Source: Lascolabacillus massiliensis
Lineage (GTDB): Bacteria > Bacteroidota > Bacteroidia > Bacteroidales > Dysgonomonadaceae
Direction of reading: 5' to 3'
DNA length: 64,000 nucleotides
NCBI RefSeq assembly: GCF_001282625.1
Contig: NZ_CTEJ01000001.1
Span: 744,001 to 808,000, forward strand
The notes under the pieces are model-generated. The model did no database searches. It saw only the letters and a list, made by a program, of their open reading frames with translations, and was not told the origin of the DNA. Of this stretch, positions 1 to 8,653 are shown in pieces (the first letter of the stretch is position 1; each line of letters opens with the position of its first letter). The position numbers and the translations under genes are program-made.

Positions 1-463
1 TTCCCAGAATCAGGTTTTTCCCGTTGATATTTATCATCATACTACCTTCAAGCACCATATTAAACTCTTGTCCGGCATGTATGTTTTTATAAAAGTCAGT
101 ATCAGCAGACTTAGGTTCTACTGTAACTTCGAAAATTTCTGCAATGTTATTTGTGAACCCAGAAGTGAGCGATTGGTATTTATAGGCAGATACCCTTTCA
201 ACTGTCATTCCTTTATCTTTTCTTGTGATAAAATATGAGTTCATACGAGGTTCTGTACCAAACATCAAAGTAGATATATCTACACTAAACTCCCTTTCTA
301 TACGTTGCAGGAAAGAAACCGATATATCTTTTTCTCCCTCTTCGAATTGTAAATAATCATTTAGATCTACCTCAAGCTTTGCAGCCATCTCTTCAGGAGA
401 ATAATCCAATGCTTCACGCAAACCTTTGATTCTTTCGCCTATCTGTTTTAAGTCTGTTTTCAT
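1..463 (-). CDS. XRE-family regulator with C-terminal cupin domain (partial)
   Basis: The gene reads leftward from the ATG at 463-461 and runs off the window edge, so only about 154 N-terminal residues are visible. Residues 5-60 form an XRE helix-turn-helix (QIGERIKGLREALDYSPEEM and following). From about residue 105 a small-molecule-binding cupin begins (FEVTVEPKS, then HAGQEFNMVLEGSM), as in dual-domain regulators of the PuuR/SutR type. Such proteins usually control a neighbouring metabolic gene; in Bacteroidales relatives that is often an acyl-CoA synthetase, but the downstream gene is outside this window, so the target is unknown. A full promoter lies upstream at 503-534. Confidence 0.85.
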   Translation of the reverse strand, partial: MKTDLKQIGERIKGLREALDYSPEEMAAKLEVDLNDYLQFEEGEKDISVSFLQRIEREFSVDISTLMFGTEPRMNSYFITRKDKGMTVERVSAYKYQSLTSGFTNNIAEIFEVTVEPKSADTDFYKNIHAGQEFNMVLEGSMMININGKNLILG

Positions 464-502
464 CACATTATGTGTTGAGTAAATATTTTAAAAAATCTAA
501 AA

Positions 503-534
503 CAAAGATATCTTAATTCATTCAAATGAACAAA
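503..534 (-). promoter_or_regulatory. Bacteroidetes-type promoter for the XRE-cupin gene
   Basis: On the minus strand TTTG (534-531) is followed by a 20-nt spacer and TATCTTTG (510-503), matching the Bacteroidetes primary-sigma consensus TTTG-N19..21-TAnnTTTG. It points at the regulator starting at 463. The upstream element sits inside the 3' end of zupT (stop at 522), so the regulator can be transcribed independently of the upstream operon. Confidence 0.7.
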
Positions 535-1316
535 TAGAGACTAATTGCCATTGCAGCCATACCTATAACCAAACCAATAATTGAATGATGATGCTTACCA
601 TATTTTTCCGCACTCGGCAGGAGTTCATCAAGTGAAATATAGACCATAATTCCTGAAACTGCTGATAGTACAAATGCATTCAATGTTGTACTCCAGAATG
701 GAATCAGGAATAAAAATGCTATTACAGCTCCCAAAGGCTCTGCCAGGCCAGAAGCAAATGATAACCAAAAAGCCTTCTTTTTACTGCCTGTTGAGTGGTA
801 AATGGGTACTGCTACGGCAATTCCTTCGGGAATATTGTGTATAGCTATTGCAGCTGTAATTGGTATTGCTATTTCAAGTGATGTTAGTGCTGACATGAAA
901 GTTGCTATTCCTTCTGGGAAATTGTGAATTGCAATAGTAATAGCTGTAATAATACCTGTTTGCTTTAACCCATTTCTTTTCTTCATCTCCTCTACACCAT
1001 GCATCTCGTGAGGATTGCTGGATTCTGGTATCAGGAAGTCGATAAGTGCAATCAATATAATTCCTCCGAAGAAACCAAGTATCAGATAAAGCATACCGGT
1101 TTTATCTCCAAAGCTTTCTGTCAGATATTGTAATGATTGAGGCAACATCTCCATAAAGGAAACATAAATCATTACACCTGCTGAGAGTCCCAAAGCAAAA
1201 CTAAGAAAATTAGTATTTGTACGTTTAGCCATAAACGCTATAAGACTGCCGATTCCAGTTGACAGACCTGCAAATACCGTTAAAAGAAATGCTATTAGAA
1301 TTGTTTGATTGTCCAT
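522..1316 (-). CDS. zupT: ZIP-family zinc/divalent metal transporter
   Basis: A 264-residue inner-membrane protein, the usual length for ZupT, which imports zinc and other divalent metals. The two metal-binding helices are clear: HNFPEG at residues 131-136 and HNIPEG at 160-165. A polar loop with several His and Glu residues (about 98-118) separates transmembrane helices 3 and 4, which is typical of ZIP proteins. It starts 3 bases after the stop of the inositol-monophosphatase gene, so the two are almost certainly co-transcribed from the ispE-side promoter. No metal-responsive operator was recognised. Confidence 0.92.
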   Translation of the reverse strand: MDNQTILIAFLLTVFAGLSTGIGSLIAFMAKRTNTNFLSFALGLSAGVMIYVSFMEMLPQSLQYLTESFGDKTGMLYLILGFFGGIILIALIDFLIPESSNPHEMHGVEEMKKRNGLKQTGIITAITIAIHNFPEGIATFMSALTSLEIAIPITAAIAIHNIPEGIAVAVPIYHSTGSKKKAFWLSFASGLAEPLGAVIAFLFLIPFWSTTLNAFVLSAVSGIMVYISLDELLPSAEKYGKHHHSIIGLVIGMAAMAISLYLFI

Positions 1317-1319
1317 ATG

Positions 1320-2096
1320 TTATCTGTTGATAATATATTTCATAATCTCTTCGTGTATGAATCCATTTGTAGCTACCATTTCTCTGCCAAAGAGGTAGTT
1401 GTTACCACCTGAGAAATCGGTGCACTTGCCACCAGCACACTCCAGGATAAAAGCACCTGCTGCTACATCCCATGGTGAAAGTCCGGAATGGAAGTAGGTG
1501 TCGCTTTTTCCTGCTGCAACATAACAAATCTCTAAAGCAGCTGAACCTTTTATTCTAAAGCTTGTATTACGGAAATGATCAGCAGCGTTTCTAAGTATCT
1601 GTTCACCTCGTTCATCTAACTTATAAGGGATTCCGAAGCCGATGTATGCATTCTTCAATGTAGCGTGGCTACTAATATGCAGTTTGTTTCCATTTAAAAA
1701 AGCATTGTCTTTTGATGTTGCACTAAACATTTGATCTGCTAAAGGATCATAAACGACCCCAAGTACAATATTATTTTCATGCTTCAGTGCAATACTTACT
1801 GAGTAGGGAGTGTCTCCATGAACATAGTTAGTAGTACCATCAAGTGGATCAATAATCCATGTATACTCTTTGTCCATGAATTCAACAGTCTCTTCTTCAG
1901 CTAGAAAGCCACTTTCAGGAAGTATCTCCTGAAGTCGACCGATCAGCCTGTTTTCAGCTTCTTTATCTATATATGTTACGTAGTTTCGACTGCCTTTCAG
2001 TTCAATATCCCTTTTGTTGAATAGTTGCTGCTCTGTTTTAAGATAGTTACCTACATCACGTGCTATCTTCATTACTTTCTGACATAAATCTTCCAT
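1320..2096 (-). CDS. suhB: Inositol monophosphatase family protein (SuhB-like)
   Basis: A 258-residue Mg2+-dependent phosphatase of the IMPase/FIG superfamily. Metal-binding motifs are intact: E67-E69 in LAEEE, the DPLDGTTN box at residues 83-90, and D210 in PWDVAAG. Family members dephosphorylate inositol monophosphates, 3'-phosphoadenosine 5'-phosphate or related small phosphates, and the substrate cannot be decided from sequence; a CysQ-like role is the main alternative. The gene lies 22 bases after the S9 peptidase and 3 bases before zupT, inside the ispE-peptidase-suhB-zupT run. Confidence 0.88.
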   Translation of the reverse strand: MEDLCQKVMKIARDVGNYLKTEQQLFNKRDIELKGSRNYVTYIDKEAENRLIGRLQEILPESGFLAEEETVEFMDKEYTWIIDPLDGTTNYVHGDTPYSVSIALKHENNIVLGVVYDPLADQMFSATSKDNAFLNGNKLHISSHATLKNAYIGFGIPYKLDERGEQILRNAADHFRNTSFRIKGSAALEICYVAAGKSDTYFHSGLSPWDVAAGAFILECAGGKCTDFSGGNNYLFGREMVATNGFIHEEIMKYIINR

Positions 2097-2118
2097 AAAT
2101 CTCAGTTTCTAAATATTA

Positions 2119-4662
2119 CTATTCCACAGGATACATTGAATCCCACCATCTTGAATCTTCTTTTAGCCATTTTGCAAACCATGCATATATAGCATTGTTC
2201 CATGCGATCCGTTTATCATAATCGTATATAGCATGGTTTTCTCCAATTACCTGAATAAATTCTACCGGTTTATTAAGTAGTTTCAATGCGTTATACATCT
2301 GTATACTTTCGCCAATTGGAACGTTTGTATCTGCTGTCCCATGTAGTAATAATAATGGAGTATTAATTTTATCTGCATAAAATAGAGGGCTCTGTTTAAC
2401 ATAGAGCTCAGGATTATTCCATGGGAAGCTGCCGGCACTTGCCCCGGCACTGTATGAGTATCCCCAGTATCCTTCACCCCAATAACTTGTGATATTGCTT
2501 ATACCTGCATGTGAAACGGATGCCGTAAACAGATCGGTTTTTGTAATAAGGTACTGAGTCATAAACCCTCCATAAGAAGCTCCTATATTGCCAATTTTAG
2601 TGCTATCCACAAATGAGTGTGATGCAACAAACTTTTTTACTCCCTCGATTATCTCTTCTGCAGTCTGGTCTCCCCACGCATTTACGTGACGTGCAGAGAA
2701 TTCTTGACCGTAACCTGTTGTTCCACTAGGCTGTAAAGTATAAACTACATAATCCTGAGCTGCATAAACATGTAGTGGATAGGTGCTTTCGAATATGCGT
2801 GAGGTGGGACTTGTTCCGGCATAGTAGTATACGATCAATGGATATTTTTTTGTAGGATCAAAGTTTGGGGGTAAATAATATCGACCTTCTATCTCATCAC
2901 CGAATGAGGACTCGAAGTTCCAATCCTTTACCTCTCCCAAATTAAGACTGCTTAGTTTTTCCGCATATGGATCTGATAACAGTGTTGACTCCATATTTTT
3001 TAGATTTAACAGATAACTCCTGCTTGAGTTTGAAACGCTCACACCTGTGTATGTAGCCCAGGCTCCATTTTTTGCTAGATTGAAAGATTGGATTACATCT
3101 TCTTTAAGTGGGAGTTTTTCGAACTTTTTATTTCGATAAGAGTATCGATACATGTTTACTCTGTCACCCTCCTCAACTCTATAATAAATGAAATTATCCT
3201 GTGGGCTCCAAGTTTGTGCTGTTATAGTTGGATCGAAGTTTTTAGTTACTGGATCAACTTCTTTAGTTTTCAGATCCATTATAAATGACTGTGTATCATA
3301 GCTGTTGGCAATTTGATCGGGATTTATGTTAAGACCAATGCCTCCAAATGCTTCAGGAGCACCCTGAATAAGGATATATTTTCCATCAGGAGAGAATTGT
3401 GCCGAGTAAGCGTAAGTTTCATTTTGCCAGATTGTGTCAATAACCATTGTAACCATATCCAGCATGTAAAGTGAAGTCTTTTGGAATGGACGTTCAGAAA
3501 GATCTTCCTCTGTGGTTGAGAATAGTAGATATCTCGAATCCAGAGATATATCATTAAGGGATGCAGACTGCTTGCCAAAAGTGATTTGCTGAGTCAGTCC
3601 ATTATCCGGGAAGTGTCTGTATAGGAATCTTCGGTCTCTGTAACTTGACTGTCTGTCATTTATACCAATGAGTCGTTTTAAACCAGCAGGGCTTGAAGCA
3701 GAGATAGTCTCTTTTGTGGAGAAGAAAAGGGATTTCTCATCAGGGGCAATATAAATACTCTCTTTTGGTAGCCCCTCTGCCAGAATATTAGTTTCTTTTG
3801 TAATTGGATTCAGTGTATATACATTCCTTTTATCATTTATATCATCAACATAGTATAAAATATCAGATTCAGGCATCCATCGTAAACTCTGTCTGTTTGC
3901 AATTTCTGAAATTATAGTCTGTTTTTGTTTTGTATCATATACCTCAATAAAATCAACGCTTTTTCCACCCGGCAGAGTTTCTCTCAGACCTATAAGTACA
4001 AATCTTCCACTTGGTGAAATTGATGTATTGCTGACTCTTTTACCCTCTAAAATATCTTTAATATTTATTCTTCTTTTATTTGTGTTACTAAAAGAGTAGT
4101 TTAAAAGTGAGTCTGCTTCTTCAGGCTTGAGTTCAATTTTTACTGCGGGATTTATTTTATTGTCAGCTGAAACAAACATTTTAATTATTACTCGGTGGTT
4201 GTTCGCAAATCCGTTCAGATAAGTGTCAACAGATCCTGAGTGGTGTAAACTATCATTTAATTGTGTTTTTGTTGCTCTTTTTACATCATCTACCCACAAC
4301 TCCAAAGGATTAGGTGATGTTACAGTAAGCTTGCCTCTACCATATCTGTCCCCATTTACAAAAATAGAAAAAAGCTGAAAAGCATTTCCCTCTTCTGGTT
4401 TGTTTAAATGAAAAAATCCTGAACTATCAGGTGTAAGAATAGTAGTAAATCGAGTATGATCAGGAAAAGTAACTGAATATGATAACAGCATTTCGTCAGA
4501 AAATGGTGTGTTATTCAAATTCAGACTATCAAGGATTACTGGTTTGTGCAAAGGAATAGGTCCAAAGTTAAACAACTTCTCCGGCTTAAATAAGTTTTGC
4601 GAATGCAGATTAATAGTTAATAAAAACGCTGCTAATAAAAATAACAATTGCTTATTCTTCAT
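2119..4662 (-). CDS. S9 family serine peptidase, prolyl-oligopeptidase/DPP-IV type
   Basis: An 847-residue secreted peptidase with an N-terminal signal peptide (about residues 1-21). The middle of the protein looks like a beta-propeller of WD/TolB-type blades (SPSGRFVLIG, SPDGKYILIQ, SPQDNFIYY). The C-terminal alpha/beta hydrolase domain carries the triad: S696 in GASYGGF, D778 in HGTADTNVPI and H810 in GENHAIYDYDKR. Family members cleave short peptides, often after proline, in the periplasm, and suit a peptide-fermenting lifestyle. It lies 19 bases downstream of ispE and is probably co-transcribed with it. The long N-terminal extension (residues about 22-190) has no domain I recognise. Confidence 0.9.
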   Translation of the reverse strand: MKNKQLLFLLAAFLLTINLHSQNLFKPEKLFNFGPIPLHKPVILDSLNLNNTPFSDEMLLSYSVTFPDHTRFTTILTPDSSGFFHLNKPEEGNAFQLFSIFVNGDRYGRGKLTVTSPNPLELWVDDVKRATKTQLNDSLHHSGSVDTYLNGFANNHRVIIKMFVSADNKINPAVKIELKPEEADSLLNYSFSNTNKRRINIKDILEGKRVSNTSISPSGRFVLIGLRETLPGGKSVDFIEVYDTKQKQTIISEIANRQSLRWMPESDILYYVDDINDKRNVYTLNPITKETNILAEGLPKESIYIAPDEKSLFFSTKETISASSPAGLKRLIGINDRQSSYRDRRFLYRHFPDNGLTQQITFGKQSASLNDISLDSRYLLFSTTEEDLSERPFQKTSLYMLDMVTMVIDTIWQNETYAYSAQFSPDGKYILIQGAPEAFGGIGLNINPDQIANSYDTQSFIMDLKTKEVDPVTKNFDPTITAQTWSPQDNFIYYRVEEGDRVNMYRYSYRNKKFEKLPLKEDVIQSFNLAKNGAWATYTGVSVSNSSRSYLLNLKNMESTLLSDPYAEKLSSLNLGEVKDWNFESSFGDEIEGRYYLPPNFDPTKKYPLIVYYYAGTSPTSRIFESTYPLHVYAAQDYVVYTLQPSGTTGYGQEFSARHVNAWGDQTAEEIIEGVKKFVASHSFVDSTKIGNIGASYGGFMTQYLITKTDLFTASVSHAGISNITSYWGEGYWGYSYSAGASAGSFPWNNPELYVKQSPLFYADKINTPLLLLHGTADTNVPIGESIQMYNALKLLNKPVEFIQVIGENHAIYDYDKRIAWNNAIYAWFAKWLKEDSRWWDSMYPVE

Positions 4663-4681
4663 ATTTAATTTACTTTTCTCA

Positions 4682-5518
4682 TTAATTTAGTTTGTCACAC
4701 CATACAAAATAGTTCTTAAACATACCTTTTGAATCAGGTTTATTTTTGAAGATACCATACAAAGATGAACCAGATCCACTCATAGATGCATATAGAGCTC
4801 CCATTTCAAGTAATTGATTCTTAATATTACAAATTTCGGGATATTTTTTAAATATAGGTGTTTCGAAATCATTTATCATTAACTCGTTCCATTCAGCAAA
4901 AGGTCTCTGAATTATATCCTTTAAAGAATGCTCAGGTTGTTTGGGGACTATCATTGAGTATGCCTCTTTAGTATTAACTGATAAATCAGGCTTTACTAAC
5001 ATTAGATAATAGCCCTTTAGGTTAACATCAACAGCTTCGAATTGATCACCAACTCCTGTAGCCAATAGAGGTTTATTATGAAGAAAAAATGGGCAATCGG
5101 CTCCTATTTTAGAAGCTTTTATCATCAAATCGTCAATTGAGTAACCAAGTTCGAAAGATTCGTTCAATAGCTTTAACATAAAAGCTGCATCTGATGAACC
5201 TCCACCTAGTCCGGCACCTGATGGTATTCTTTTAAGAAGATGAATATCAATTGCCGGTATTTCTTTCTCTTGTGTGACTAGATTCAAAGCTTTGACTACC
5301 AGGTTGTTTTCTGCTAAGCCAGTAATTTTATCCCCGTAAGTAAATAGACGAAACTTATTTTGAGTATTTAATTCATCTGATTTGGAAGCTGAAGTAATTT
5401 CCAATCCTTCTTTTAGTTCGATTGGATAAAAAATTGTCTCCAGATTATGATAACCATCTTGTCTGCGAGATACGATTTGTAGTCCTAAATTTATTTTTGC
5501 GTTTGGGAAACAGATCAT
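4682..5518 (-). CDS. ispE: 4-diphosphocytidyl-2-C-methyl-D-erythritol kinase
   Basis: A 278-residue GHMP kinase that phosphorylates CDP-methylerythritol in the MEP pathway of isoprenoid synthesis. The substrate-binding N-terminus PNAKINLGL (residues 5-13), the ATP loop PSGAGLGGGSSDAA (99-112) and the catalytic Asp in GADCPFF (D141) are all present, as is the C-terminal MSGSGSSLYGIF block. It is the first gene of the minus-strand run that continues into the S9 peptidase, suhB and zupT. Its own promoter is nested in the end of the upstream DUF5686 gene (5535-5566). Confidence 0.95.
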   Translation of the reverse strand: MICFPNAKINLGLQIVSRRQDGYHNLETIFYPIELKEGLEITSASKSDELNTQNKFRLFTYGDKITGLAENNLVVKALNLVTQEKEIPAIDIHLLKRIPSGAGLGGGSSDAAFMLKLLNESFELGYSIDDLMIKASKIGADCPFFLHNKPLLATGVGDQFEAVDVNLKGYYLMLVKPDLSVNTKEAYSMIVPKQPEHSLKDIIQRPFAEWNELMINDFETPIFKKYPEICNIKNQLLEMGALYASMSGSGSSLYGIFKNKPDSKGMFKNYFVWCDKLN

Positions 5519-5534
5519 CAGAATATATTTTTTA

Positions 5535-5566
5535 CAAAGATATTAATTTAAGGTTCAAAATTCAAA
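5535..5566 (-). promoter_or_regulatory. Bacteroidetes-type promoter for ispE
   Basis: On the minus strand TTTG (5566-5563), a 20-nt spacer and TATCTTTG (5542-5535) give a full consensus promoter. The presumed start site is about 10-15 nt before the ispE ATG at 5518. The upstream element overlaps the last codons of the DUF5686 gene (stop at 5555). Confidence 0.72.
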
Positions 5567-7705
5567 CGCTGCTCGTACACCTATATGACGAAAATCGGTT
5601 TTGTGAAAAGAGCCGAATATACCTGCATTAAAATATCTATTACCAATTCCATAGCCTAACTCTGTATATGAAATAATTTGAGGAGTATACAACTGACTAA
5701 TATAGATTCTTTCCTTATCTGCAAAATCAGATACAAAAGGGATATTCTTCAATATCAAGAATGGGGTTTCGTACATGAAGTGCGCCTGAATGTATGAGTC
5801 AGAGGCATTGTATAAATCTCTGCTTAACAGGTTGAAAACCCCTCCTAAACCATCATTCCAGTTTTCAGGGAAATTGTTTTTTGCGAAGTAAACAAAGTCT
5901 GCAAAGTATTCAGTTTTTTGGTTTATAAAACGACCTGCGCCCAAATGGTACTGAAATGAATGCATTAAACCAATTGGGATATTCTGACTAATATCAAACT
6001 CCACACGATTAAAAATTGAGGTGCTTCCTAATATGTCCTTGAAACTCCTGGATAACTCTGCTTTAAATGTTGGAAATGAGGATCTTACATATATTTTTTG
6101 TCTACCTTCATATCTGTAATACTGTCTTGGTGTCCAACTTACTCTTACAAATGGTGCAAATGATCTTTTTGTACCAAACATATCTTCTATTGGTTCAATC
6201 GCGCTATTTGTGGATCGGAGCAGAGTAGGAGTGTTTTTGCTTTTTCTGATATGATAATCAATACCTGTTTGAAGAAGAAGACCATTTGTCAACTCCATAG
6301 TATTAAATAGTTTAATGTAGTAATCTTTGTAGTAAAAAAGGGATATATCTTCAAAAGAAAGCCCCTTATTTTTAAGACTATCCTGTATCTGATCTACAAA
6401 TAGTGAACTGTATGTAGGATTACCATTACCTAATGAAATTGATGCGCTACCTAAGCGAAAGGGGTTGTAGTTCCAAGTTGTTGTTAAATCAGTAAAAAAC
6501 TCCTTTCTCCGAAACATATACCCGGCAAATGCATCAATTTTTACAGTACGGTTGTGACTTAAGTCAATATTGAATGATAATTTCTGACGATAGGTTAGAC
6601 CATCCCTTGTAGAATATCCCAACATTAATGGATTAAAAAGTCCCGAATATCCCAACCTCACCGATTTATATTTGTAACTGGAGTTCATAACCATTCTTTG
6701 AGCCAGTTGTTGCGCAATTTTGGGATCTTCTAAATTATTACCATTTGCTTTGTCAGATTCTTTCTCTTTTAAACTCTGCAGGTAATTAAGTAAAACCTCT
6801 TTTTCTTGTGCTTGTAAAGGAATTGGTCTGTGGGTATTCCAAAAAGCAGTGTCACTTCTTACAGGAACTGAGTCGAGCCTTATCTTATAAAAATCACTGA
6901 TATTCAAAGATCTTTCAGGCTCAGTAATACTTCTAAGCTCTATCTCATTATAATTTATATTTGCAAGGTGTCTTGATGCAAGTTTGTTCCCCAAATAAGA
7001 TGTAGTTTGATATATTATCAGGTTAACTGGCAGATAATTGGTTATCCACTCGTTACCCATAGTCATTTCAAAGGAGAAGTCAGAAAAAATATCCACTCCC
7101 TCACCTCTGAAAAAAATCACTCTCCATGTACCTCTCTCAATTATAAAATAACCTTCTAATAGTTTAGTGTTTTCATAAATAGGGGTATAGTGTATATAAT
7201 AGTATGTTTTGTTGTTCTCTGTGAAGGTTTTAGATAATTGATAGTTGTAATATTTAGCTGTACTAAATCGTAATGGCATGAAAAAACTCTCATCATTTGT
7301 TGTTTCACCGTATATGTTAATATTTATAAGTTTAAATGGAATTGACTCAATATCTTTTTTACTTGATATAGTTCCTGAAACGTGTTTAATATCCTGTACA
7401 TAGTTATTTGGATAGTCGAATCTGTAGTTACTTATTGTTTCTATTAAAGCATTGTCGTTGTGAGGATCATGAATAACAAATTGTGGGATCAGATGAGTAT
7501 ATTTATATAGGAAATTTTTTTCTTTTGTTTCAACATATGAACGGGTATAGACTTCGGCGGAATAGCTTTCCACCAAGTCATTATATTTTTCTGCAGCATT
7601 CATCACTCTTATAAGTAATGTATCCAGAGGAAGAGACTCGGATGCAAAACAACTCAGTGAGATTAACAAAAAAAGTATAGTTTGTATTATCTTACCTCTA
7701 TTCAT
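5555..7705 (-). CDS. DUF5686 family outer-membrane protein
   Basis: A 716-residue protein with a signal peptide (about residues 1-22). The N-terminal part (about 30-290) is the DUF5686 region, and the C-terminal part has alternating, aromatic-rich strands ending in Phe (GVRAAFEF), as expected of an outer-membrane beta-barrel. Many family members carry an N-terminal carboxypeptidase-regulatory-like domain before DUF5686; here it is missing and DUF5686 follows the signal directly. The function of the family is unknown; surface or envelope assembly is a guess from location. A TAAGTTTG -7-like box (7720-7713) lies only about 8 bases before the ATG, so the leader may be very short. Confidence 0.8.
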   Translation of the reverse strand: MNRGKIIQTILFLLISLSCFASESLPLDTLLIRVMNAAEKYNDLVESYSAEVYTRSYVETKEKNFLYKYTHLIPQFVIHDPHNDNALIETISNYRFDYPNNYVQDIKHVSGTISSKKDIESIPFKLININIYGETTNDESFFMPLRFSTAKYYNYQLSKTFTENNKTYYYIHYTPIYENTKLLEGYFIIERGTWRVIFFRGEGVDIFSDFSFEMTMGNEWITNYLPVNLIIYQTTSYLGNKLASRHLANINYNEIELRSITEPERSLNISDFYKIRLDSVPVRSDTAFWNTHRPIPLQAQEKEVLLNYLQSLKEKESDKANGNNLEDPKIAQQLAQRMVMNSSYKYKSVRLGYSGLFNPLMLGYSTRDGLTYRQKLSFNIDLSHNRTVKIDAFAGYMFRRKEFFTDLTTTWNYNPFRLGSASISLGNGNPTYSSLFVDQIQDSLKNKGLSFEDISLFYYKDYYIKLFNTMELTNGLLLQTGIDYHIRKSKNTPTLLRSTNSAIEPIEDMFGTKRSFAPFVRVSWTPRQYYRYEGRQKIYVRSSFPTFKAELSRSFKDILGSTSIFNRVEFDISQNIPIGLMHSFQYHLGAGRFINQKTEYFADFVYFAKNNFPENWNDGLGGVFNLLSRDLYNASDSYIQAHFMYETPFLILKNIPFVSDFADKERIYISQLYTPQIISYTELGYGIGNRYFNAGIFGSFHKTDFRHIGVRAAFEF

Positions 7706-7827
7706 ACAAATACAAACTTACATTTTTTTTTAAATAATTCTGTTTTTTTTGATATGAGACATATATATTTAACAGTACTTTCTTCTAAATAAAGAAATTA
7801 TTTTTTTCAACACTTAAAAAAAACTTA

Positions 7828-7854
7828 TATATTTGTGTTCTAGAACATAGTTCT
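7828..7854 (+). promoter_or_regulatory. Promoter -7 box followed by overlapping palindromic half-sites
   Basis: TATATTTG at 7828-7835 matches the Bacteroidetes -7 element, and TTTC at 7805-7808 is a weak upstream element with a 19-nt spacer. Immediately downstream is a perfect 10-bp palindrome GTTCTAGAAC (7837-7846), whose right arm is reused in a second palindrome AGAAC-ATA-GTTCT (7842-7854). Three alternating half-sites at the presumed transcription start suggest an operator, possibly for autoregulation by the adjacent Crp/Fnr-family product. Binding is inferred only. Confidence 0.5.
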
Positions 7855-7863
7855 GCAGCACTC

Positions 7864-8565
7864 ATGCCAGGAAAGAGTAAAGAATTAATCGATTTGTCAT
7901 CAACATTGCCAGAGATTTGGAGAATGTTGTCTGATGCTGAGCGTAATCTTTTACGTGAAAACGCTCGTGTACTTAATTTTAAGAAAAACGAACTTATTTA
8001 TCTTGAGGATGAAACTCCTAAAGACCTCATGTGCCTCTTCAAAGGAAAGGTAAAAATATTCAAAAGTGGGGTAGGTGGGAGAAGTCAGATAATCCGGATA
8101 ATACGCCCTTTTATGTATTTCGGTTATCGAGCATATTTTGCAAGAGAACCGTATGTTACTGCTGCATCTGCATTTGAATCCTGCACAGTTTGCATGATAC
8201 CCATGGAACTAATTGAGTCTTTTCTTAGAAAAAATGGGGACCTTGCCATGTTCTTCATCCAGATGCTCTCGGTTGACCTGGGTATAGCAGATCAACGAGT
8301 TGTAAACTTAACTCAAAAACATGTACGGGGACGTCTGGCTGAATCATTGATATTCCTTAAAGAAAGCTATGGTTTGGAAGAGGATGGTGCAACAATAAAT
8401 ATTTACCTCGCCCGTGAGGATCTGGCAAGTTTATCAAATATGACAACCTCAAATGCCATCAGGACGCTATCGAATTTTGCTAATGAAAGAATCATAGCTG
8501 TAGATGGGAGAAAAATAAAAATAATCGATGAAGAAAGACTTCGAAAAATAAGCCGAATAGGATAA
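7864..8565 (+). CDS. Crp/Fnr family transcriptional regulator
   Basis: A 233-residue protein with an N-terminal cyclic-nucleotide-binding-like beta-roll (about residues 20-135) and a C-terminal winged helix (about 150-230) whose recognition region reads LAREDLASLSNMTTSNAIRT. No N-terminal cysteine cluster of the FNR type is visible, so an iron-sulfur oxygen sensor is unlikely; the ligand is unknown. The closest general family is Bacteroidetes Crp/Fnr regulators of redox or stress genes. It stands alone, with divergent DUF5686 on one side and an 88-bp gap before the GH3 gene. Palindromes overlap its presumed start site at 7837-7854. Confidence 0.88.
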   Translation: MPGKSKELIDLSSTLPEIWRMLSDAERNLLRENARVLNFKKNELIYLEDETPKDLMCLFKGKVKIFKSGVGGRSQIIRIIRPFMYFGYRAYFAREPYVTAASAFESCTVCMIPMELIESFLRKNGDLAMFFIQMLSVDLGIADQRVVNLTQKHVRGRLAESLIFLKESYGLEEDGATINIYLAREDLASLSNMTTSNAIRTLSNFANERIIAVDGRKIKIIDEERLRKISRIG

Positions 8566-8653
8566 ATAGATTTTTTTTATTTTAAATTGTGAAATTATTT
8601 TTCAGTTTAATGAAACTCCTGTTTACCTTTGCCCCACAATTTTCAGGAAAAGG

